From the NCBI GenBank assembly GCA_944325475.1, contig CALVAF010000030.1, positions 1 through 5,779 of the forward strand: DNA of 5,779 bases. Direction: 5' to 3'. Below are positions 5,509 through 5,779 of the stretch, in pieces (the first letter of the stretch is position 1; the number at the start of each line of letters is the position of its first letter). The notes under the pieces were generated by a model, which ran no database searches, was not told the DNA's origin, and worked only from the letters and a program-made list of their open reading frames with translations. The stretch comes from an uncultured Helicobacter sp. (GTDB lineage Bacteria > Campylobacterota > Campylobacteria > Campylobacterales > Helicobacteraceae). The translations under genes and the position numbers were made by a program.

Positions 5509-5779
5509 AATCCCCATTCCTATGCGATTAATGGAATTATTATAATCTCCCAAACTCTCGCCATAACCATTAAAAAACTGCAAATAAAAATACAAATTCT
5601 TATAAATTGGGTAAGAATAATCTAGCAAAATCGAGCCTCGGTTATTACCTCTAAGATTATTTCTCCAAGCTGCTGTTATTAGGTGCTTTCCCCACAAATA
5701 CCCCATACTAAGCTCCCCATACCCCAAATAAGAAGCAATATCAGGATTATCATCTTTATTTGGATCTTCTGGGATTCTA
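5494..5779 (-). CDS. pldA: Outer-membrane phospholipase A (OMPLA), C-terminal 95 residues, partial
   Basis: The frame is open from the window edge to TAA at 5494-5496; the N-terminal part lies beyond 5779. Visible motifs align by memory with E. coli PldA: DDNPDIASYLGYGEL, then GNNRGSILLDYSYPI (E. coli GYGGAELGLSYPI), NGYGESLGDYN (E. coli SGYGESLIDYN) and the closing RIGMGILFNR (E. coli TRVGVGVMLND). Alternating hydrophobic residues fit the last strands of the 12-stranded outer-membrane barrel. OMPLA is a calcium-dependent dimeric enzyme that hydrolyses acyl esters of phospholipids in the outer leaflet; its catalytic His, Ser and Asn would lie upstream, outside the window. In Helicobacter and Campylobacter it is linked to haemolysis and membrane lipid balance. 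Its 3' end overlaps the kpsC end by 15 bp in convergent orientation. Confidence 0.9.
   Translation of the reverse strand, partial: RIPEDPNKDDNPDIASYLGYGELSMGYLWGKHLITAAWRNNLRGNNRGSILLDYSYPIYKNLYFYLQFFNGYGESLGDYNNSINRIGMGILFNR

Noticed and set aside
5494..5727. A separate 77-residue gene starting at a TTG near 5727
   Set aside because: The frame stays open upstream to the window edge, and the residues before that TTG (DDNPDIASY) continue the OMPLA alignment, so it is the end of a longer gene.

Overview
The window looks like chromosomal DNA of a Helicobacter-type epsilonproteobacterium, most likely an enterohepatic species with a kps-type capsule. The evidence is low GC, homopolymer and short tandem repeats inside surface-sugar genes, a GT2 glycosyltransferase of the long insert-bearing form I associate with Helicobacter, and an OMPLA (PldA) C-terminus. 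The genus is an inference from gene style; no marker gene is present.

Layout. Positions 1-650 hold no intact gene. They contain remnants of reading frames interrupted by stops and shifts, a dense cluster of palindromes just before a good ribosome-binding site (274-318), and a weak hairpin (567-588). Positions 651-1983 (minus strand) encode a GT2 glycosyltransferase split by an A9 tract near codon 68. Removing one A restores a continuous 443-residue protein, so the gene is either in a phase-variable OFF state or recently broken. A 75-bp gap (1984-2058) with overlapping candidate promoters separates it from a divergent gene. Positions 2059-5508 (plus) encode one 1149-residue protein: an N-terminal GT2-type glycosyltransferase followed by a complete two-module KpsC, the beta-Kdo transferase that builds the poly-Kdo linker of lipid-anchored capsules. 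At 5494-5779 (minus, running off the window) is the C-terminal 95 residues of outer-membrane phospholipase A, overlapping the kpsC end by 15 bp tail to tail.

The most notable feature is the junction in the 1149-residue protein. The GT2 and KpsC halves are joined exactly across a 40-bp tract of eight 5-bp units (3264-3303). One unit more would stop the GT2 frame and place an ATG at 3252 in frame with KpsC, giving two separate proteins. One unit less would cut KpsC off. A triple 11-bp repeat (3853-3885), an A8 tract (4403-4410) and a 74/76 identical duplication between the two KpsC modules add further possible switch points. Together with the A9 tract in the neighbouring gene, this resembles a contingency locus in which replication slippage could change surface-glycan assembly. 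The switching itself is inferred, not observed.

The two glycosyltransferases plausibly act on the cytoplasmic face of the inner membrane on capsule or related glycan. PldA acts in the outer membrane and is probably an unrelated neighbour.
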